This document shows positions 60,188 to 64,000 of a stretch of DNA of 64,000 bases, in pieces (position 1 is the first letter of the stretch; each line of letters begins with the position of its first letter). This DNA comes from an uncultured Oscillospiraceae bacterium (GTDB lineage Bacteria; Bacillota; Clostridia; Oscillospirales; Oscillospiraceae): the NCBI GenBank assembly GCA_947625285.1, contig CANQNS010000009.1, forward strand, positions 1 through 64,000, in the 5' to 3' direction. Under the pieces are notes generated by a model. It made no database searches. It had not been told where the DNA came from and saw only the letters and a list, made by a program, of their open reading frames with translations. Position numbers and translations under genes: made by a program.

Positions 60188-62161
60188 TTATTCCTCAATG
60201 AGCCTGGCAAAGTCCTCTTCCGTGAGGATGGGGACGCCCAGGCTCTCCGCCTTGGTGAGCTTCGATCCGGGGTTGGCCCCGGCCAGCACATAGGAGGTCT
60301 TTTTCGACACCGAGCCGGAGGCCTTGCCCCCAAAACGCTCGATGATCTCCTCCGCCTGCTGGCGGGTGAACCGCTCCAGGGTCCCGGTGAGCACAAAGGT
60401 CTTGCCCGCGAAGCGGTCGTCCGCGATCTCCTCCCGGCTTTCAAAGGACACGCCCGCCGCCCGCAGGAGCCGTATCTGGTGCAGGCTCTGCTGGCTGTCG
60501 AACCAGTCAACGATATATTTGGCGGTGACGGGCCCCACGTCTTCGATGGCGGTGAGCTGCTCCTCGGTTGCGTTCATGAGCTCGTCCAGCGTGGCGAAGT
60601 GCCGGGCCAGGACCTTGGCGGCCTTACTGCCCACCTGCCGGATACCAAAGGCGCACAGCAGCCGGGCCAGGCCCCGGGACTTGCTGTCCTCCAGGTTGGC
60701 GATGAGATTTTCCGCGGACTTCTTCCCCATCCGCTCCGCCGTGGCTACGGACTGGGCGTCCAGGCTGTAGAGCTCCGCCGGGGTGTGGATGAGCCCGGCC
60801 TTGTCCAGCGACTCCACCACCGCCGGGCCCAGGCCGTCGATGTCCATGGCCTCCTTGGAGGCGAAGTGGACGATGTTACGCAGCCGCTGGGCCGGGCACT
60901 CCGCGCCGGTGCAGCGGATGGCGGCCCCGTCGATGTCCCGGACCACCGGCGCGCCGCAGGCGGGACATGTGTCCGGGAAGCGAAACGCGCCCTGGCTGTC
61001 CTTCTTCACGACCTCCAGCACCTCGGGGATGATCTCCCCCGCCTTTTGCACCAGCACCGTGTCCCCCACGTTCACGCCCAGCTCGTTGATGAAATCCTGG
61101 TTGTGGAGGGTGGCGTTGGTGACGGTGGTGCCCGCCAGGCGGATGGGCTCGATGACCGCCTTTGGGGTCAGCACGCCGGTGCGGCCCACTTGGATCAGGA
61201 TATCCACCACCCGGCTGGGCTTCTTCTCCGGCGGGTATTTATAGGCCACCGCCCAGCGTGGGTACTTGGCCGTGCTGCCCAGGGCGGCCCGCTGGGAAAG
61301 GTCGTTGAGCTTGATGACCGCGCCGTCGATGTCGAAGGGATAGCCCTCCCGACCCTCACCAATGGCCGCTATGGCGTCGGTACAGTCCTTTGGGGTCCTG
61401 CACAGGGTATGGGCCACCACGGGCAGGCCCATGGCCGCCATGGCCTCCAGCGTCTCGAAATGCTCCTTGTAGACGGCGCCTTCCGCCAGCTGGATGTTGA
61501 AAAAGATCACGTCCAGCATCCGCTTTGCGCAAACGGCCGGGTCCTTCTGGCGCAGGGAGCCGGCGGCGGCGTTGCGGGGATTTGCCAGCAGCGGCAGGCC
61601 CTCTACCTCGTTGCGGGCGTTGATGGCGTTGAACGTATCATGGGACATATAGACCTCGCCCCGGACGATGATGCGGCCGGGGGCGTTTTGCAGGGTCTTG
61701 GGCAGGCTGCGGATGGTGCGGAGGTTCTCCGTCACGTCCTCCCCCACCTGGCCGTTGCCGCGGGTGGCCCCCCGGTAGAACCTGCCGTCCCGGTACTCCA
61801 CCGCCACGGAAAGCCCGTCGATCTTGGGCTCCGCCACATAGTCGTGGGGCTGGGGCACCGAGGCGTCCATCTTCTCCACGAAGCCGGCCACCTCCTCAAA
61901 GGAGAACACGTCCTGCAGGCTCTCCAACGGCACCTCATGCTCCACCGGCGCAAAGGCCTCGCTGACGTGGCCGCCCACGTGCTGGGTGGGCGAGTCGGGC
62001 CGGATCCACTCCGGGTGGGCCGCCTCCATGCGCTTGAGCTCGTTGTTCATCCGGTCATACTCAAAGTCGGACACCAGCGGCGCGTCGTTGTCGTAATAGG
62101 CCACGGACAACGCCAGCAGCTTCTCCACCAGCTCGTTATACGCCTCGATCGTATGGTCCAT
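60188..62161 (-). CDS. ligA: NAD-dependent DNA ligase
   Basis: 657-residue LigA sealing nicks during replication and repair. The adenylation lysine is in AEPKIDGLSVAVEY. The OB-domain motif, the four-Cys zinc finger (CPACGAPVV...CTGAECPAQ), HhH repeats and the C-terminal BRCT domain (GKTFVLTGTLERFTRQQ) are complete. ATG 62161 with GGGAGCG upstream is the start; an open frame into yunB is not used. It follows yunB by 2 bp on the same strand, so a housekeeping ligase sits behind a sporulation gene. Confidence 0.97.
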   Translation of the reverse strand: MDHTIEAYNELVEKLLALSVAYYDNDAPLVSDFEYDRMNNELKRMEAAHPEWIRPDSPTQHVGGHVSEAFAPVEHEVPLESLQDVFSFEEVAGFVEKMDASVPQPHDYVAEPKIDGLSVAVEYRDGRFYRGATRGNGQVGEDVTENLRTIRSLPKTLQNAPGRIIVRGEVYMSHDTFNAINARNEVEGLPLLANPRNAAAGSLRQKDPAVCAKRMLDVIFFNIQLAEGAVYKEHFETLEAMAAMGLPVVAHTLCRTPKDCTDAIAAIGEGREGYPFDIDGAVIKLNDLSQRAALGSTAKYPRWAVAYKYPPEKKPSRVVDILIQVGRTGVLTPKAVIEPIRLAGTTVTNATLHNQDFINELGVNVGDTVLVQKAGEIIPEVLEVVKKDSQGAFRFPDTCPACGAPVVRDIDGAAIRCTGAECPAQRLRNIVHFASKEAMDIDGLGPAVVESLDKAGLIHTPAELYSLDAQSVATAERMGKKSAENLIANLEDSKSRGLARLLCAFGIRQVGSKAAKVLARHFATLDELMNATEEQLTAIEDVGPVTAKYIVDWFDSQQSLHQIRLLRAAGVSFESREEIADDRFAGKTFVLTGTLERFTRQQAEEIIERFGGKASGSVSKKTSYVLAGANPGSKLTKAESLGVPILTEEDFARLIEE

Positions 62162-62163
62162 GC

Positions 62164-62823
62164 TTATCGCTCCCAATTCATATAGCTGTTCGGCACCTCC
62201 CCCACGATCACTGTCTCCGAGAGCAGTATCTGGGTCTGCACCGATGTATCTAACGCCCGCCAGGGCAGTACGAAGGAAAGCTGTATGTCCAGGTCCAGAA
62301 ATAGCTGATGACGGGTCTGGTTGATGCCCGCGCCGGTCAGCTCGCTGCGAAAGCCGGCGGAGCTGGACGACAGCACCGTCACATGGGCGGTGATGGAGGG
62401 GCCGTGGTTCATCAGCAGCACGCTTCCGAACAGGTTCGCCAGCGGTATCTCCACCGTCACGGCGTTCTCCTCTGTTTCCGAAATGGCCCTGGACAGCACC
62501 TCCGCCGCCAAGTCGTTGATGACTACCGCGTCCGCGCTGACAGCGGTCACGCTGCCGTTTTCGTCCCGCTGCAGCTCCACCAGGCTCTTGCCCTCCGCCC
62601 GGGTCTGGGCCATCACGTCCTTGACGATGGCGTTCACCTTGGTGACTACCTCGTCCCGGGCCTCGGAGGCGGCGTAGTCCGTCACCATGTCCCGCAGAAC
62701 GTGGCTCAGGGAAAACACGCCCGCCGCCGCCAAAAGCAGCAGAACGACGCCCGCCGCCCGCAGAATGGGCCGCCGGGCGGCCGGTCTCATCGCCGTCCGC
62801 TTCGGCCACCGCCTTGGCGGCAT
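62164..62823 (-). CDS. yunB: Sporulation protein YunB
   Basis: 219-residue membrane-anchored sporulation protein. A cationic N terminus and one membrane helix (RAAGVVLLLLAAAGVFSL) are followed by the YunB domain: VTKVNAIVKDVMAQT, AVTVEIPLANLFGSVLLMNHGP and SETVIVGEVPNSY. Its precise role is unknown; in B. subtilis it is SigE-dependent. A well-matched SigE-type promoter lies 24 bp upstream. ATG 62823 has GGGGGTGAG upstream. Confidence 0.9.
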   Translation of the reverse strand: MPPRRWPKRTAMRPAARRPILRAAGVVLLLLAAAGVFSLSHVLRDMVTDYAASEARDEVVTKVNAIVKDVMAQTRAEGKSLVELQRDENGSVTAVSADAVVINDLAAEVLSRAISETEENAVTVEIPLANLFGSVLLMNHGPSITAHVTVLSSSSAGFRSELTGAGINQTRHQLFLDLDIQLSFVLPWRALDTSVQTQILLSETVIVGEVPNSYMNWER

Positions 62824-62846
62824 ACGCTCACCCCCCCTGTCGGGGT

Positions 62847-62875
62847 ATCGTATGCGCCCATGCCGCCGTTTATGA
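62847..62875 (-). promoter_or_regulatory. SigE-type promoter of yunB
   Basis: On the minus strand TCATAAA (62875-62869), 14 bp, CATACGAT (62854-62847); 7 of 8 match to the -10 consensus CATACAAT. It lies in the 54-bp gap after the M42 peptidase gene. Confidence 0.6.
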
Positions 62876-62877
62876 CG

Positions 62878-63897
62878 TTATTTTGCCATTTCCTCCAGGA
62901 AAAGACGCGCCAGCTTATACTGGTCCTCGCACTCGGACACCTTTGCCACAGAGGCCGGCGAGTGGATGTTCCGCACCGGCACGGACAGGGCCGTCACGCG
63001 GACGCCCGCGCCGCTGCGCTGTACGGCGGAGCCGTCGGTGCCGCCGGAGATCATGGTCTTTGTCTGCCAGGGGATGCCGTTTTCCTCCGCCAGACGGCCA
63101 AGAAGGCCGTAAAGCTCCCGGTCATAGATGGTGCCCCGGTCCATAAAGGGGATCACCACGCCCCTGCCAAGCTGGCAGACGCGCTTTGCGCCCTCCACGC
63201 CGGGGATATCGGCGGCGGTGGTGGTCTCCAGGATCAGCGATACGTCCGGCTCCACGCTCCGGGCGGCGATGGCCGCGCCCCGGCAGCCCACCTCCTCCTG
63301 GACCGTGAAAGCGAACCAGCAGTCGCAGGGCAGGTCGCTCTCCAAAAGCTCCAGCATGGTGGCGCAGCCGGCCCGGTCGTCGATGGCCTTGGCCTTGATA
63401 AAGCCGTCCCCGAAGCGGACAACGGTATCGTCAAAGGCGACGAGATCACCCACGGAGACGGACTTGGCCGCCTCCTCCCGATCGGCCGCGCCGATGTCGA
63501 TATACATCTCGCTGACAGGCGGCAGGGTCTTGCGCTGCTCCGCCGTAGTCAGATGCACCGCTTTGGAGCCCACGACCCCCGGGACCCGGTCGGTGCCCAC
63601 ATAGACCTGCTTGCCGACCAGCACCCGCCGGTCAAGACCGCCCGCCTCCGCAAAGCGCAGATATCCCTCGGCGGTGACGTCCGTCACGATCAGGCCAACC
63701 TCGTCCATGTGGGCGCAGAGCATGACGCGCCTGCCTGGCGTGACCGCGCCCTTTTTAAAGACCATCAGGTTCCCCATCGGGTCGGTGCGTATCTCATCGG
63801 CGCAGGGCATGGCGCGCTCCAGGATGTAGTCCCGTACCTCGTCCTCGCCGCCGGAGACGCCCACCAGACAGCACAGAGTTTCCATCGTGTCCAGCAT
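62878..63897 (-). CDS. M42 family metallo-aminopeptidase
   Basis: 339-residue cobalt/zinc aminopeptidase of the glutamyl-aminopeptidase/FrvX type. Metal ligands are visible in VMLCAHMDEVGLIV, KAIDDRAGCATMLELL, FTVQEEVGCRGA and RNIHSPASV. The length is normal. ATG 63897 starts 3 bp after the stop of a second M42 gene, so the two are tandem paralogues in one transcript that ends before yunB. Confidence 0.93.
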   Translation of the reverse strand: MLDTMETLCCLVGVSGGEDEVRDYILERAMPCADEIRTDPMGNLMVFKKGAVTPGRRVMLCAHMDEVGLIVTDVTAEGYLRFAEAGGLDRRVLVGKQVYVGTDRVPGVVGSKAVHLTTAEQRKTLPPVSEMYIDIGAADREEAAKSVSVGDLVAFDDTVVRFGDGFIKAKAIDDRAGCATMLELLESDLPCDCWFAFTVQEEVGCRGAAIAARSVEPDVSLILETTTAADIPGVEGAKRVCQLGRGVVIPFMDRGTIYDRELYGLLGRLAEENGIPWQTKTMISGGTDGSAVQRSGAGVRVTALSVPVRNIHSPASVAKVSECEDQYKLARLFLEEMAK

Positions 63898-63900
63898 CCG

Positions 63901-64000
63901 TCACACCTCCAAACCTTCCACATAGGCCGTCAGCAGCTCCACGATGGCCTCCATGTCGGCCAGAGAGACCATCTCCACCGGGGAGTGCATATACTTCAGC
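63901..64000 (-). CDS. Second M42 family peptidase, 3' end only
   Basis: The minus strand encodes the closing LKYMHSPVEMVSLADMEAIV...AYVEGLEV of an M42 peptidase, with the C-terminal metal-ligand His in MHSPVE. The remainder lies beyond the window. Confidence 0.8.
   Translation of the reverse strand, partial: LKYMHSPVEMVSLADMEAIVELLTAYVEGLEV

Overview
The window looks like a chromosome segment of a high-GC, spore-forming Clostridia, probably an Oscillospiraceae-type gut anaerobe. The evidence is the mix of sporulation genes (spoIVA, sigK, cwlD, yunB, cotJ), a Firmicutes-type nusA-infB operon, a lipoteichoic-acid-synthase-like sulfatase, a PPi-type phosphofructokinase, and strong codon GC bias. 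Only sequence reading was used; family names rest on recognised motifs, not on database searches.

Layout. 1-8.9 kb: 3' end of a tRNA-Ser, an LtaS-like enzyme, a GH13 glycosidase with an orphan sugar-binding protein, HAD phosphatase-dapF, and a frameshifted LD-carboxypeptidase. 9-17.3 kb: dus, uvrA, a small membrane protein, recD2, comF-like and mreB-like genes. 17.4-22.5 kb: a frameshifted hypothetical gene, a lipase-like hydrolase, glpK and a MATE pump. 22.6-33 kb: an uninterrupted sigK, then the long operon rimP-nusA-rnpM-ylxQ-infB-rbfA-nrnA-truB-ribF-ruvC-ruvA-ruvB. 33-40.3 kb: a SigH-like sigma factor, small redox/zinc proteins, trmK, a Nif3-like gene, spoIVA, cwlD, radA and a DUF6873-like gene. 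40.3-43.9 kb: an accessory island. 43.9-54.7 kb: a Xer recombinase, an O-acyltransferase pair, dut, a two-component system, a degenerate metal P-type ATPase, fba and pfp. 54.8-60.1 kb: the cotJ operon, split by a mobile element. 60.2-64 kb: ligA, yunB and two M42 peptidases.

The most striking feature is at 55,239-60,145. The spore coat gene cotJC (Mn-catalase-like) is cut in two by a 4,292-bp element carrying its own large serine recombinase. Joining the flanks at a shared GC dinucleotide restores a continuous 204-codon cotJC reading frame. The two inner ends form an imperfect dyad expected of a serine-integrase attP, and one arm starts right after the recombinase stop codon. The arrangement resembles the sigK skin element but in a different sporulation gene, while sigK itself is intact here. 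The element also carries a HEPN-like (Ymh/TIGR02391-type) gene, an MBL-fold hydrolase and a 150-nt nested inverted repeat.

A second accessory unit (40,289-43,868) lies between the DUF6873-like gene and the host Xer gene. It has dif-like sites (CATAA-N6/7-TTATG) at both edges, a HUH replication initiator, a catalytic-domain-only tyrosine recombinase, and a very GC-rich tract in which 485 consecutive bases contain no adenine.

Other points are a P-type ATPase lacking its actuator domain and several catalytic motifs, interlocked divergent promoters for fba and pfp, several apparently leaderless genes, and a CotJA-CotJB fusion.
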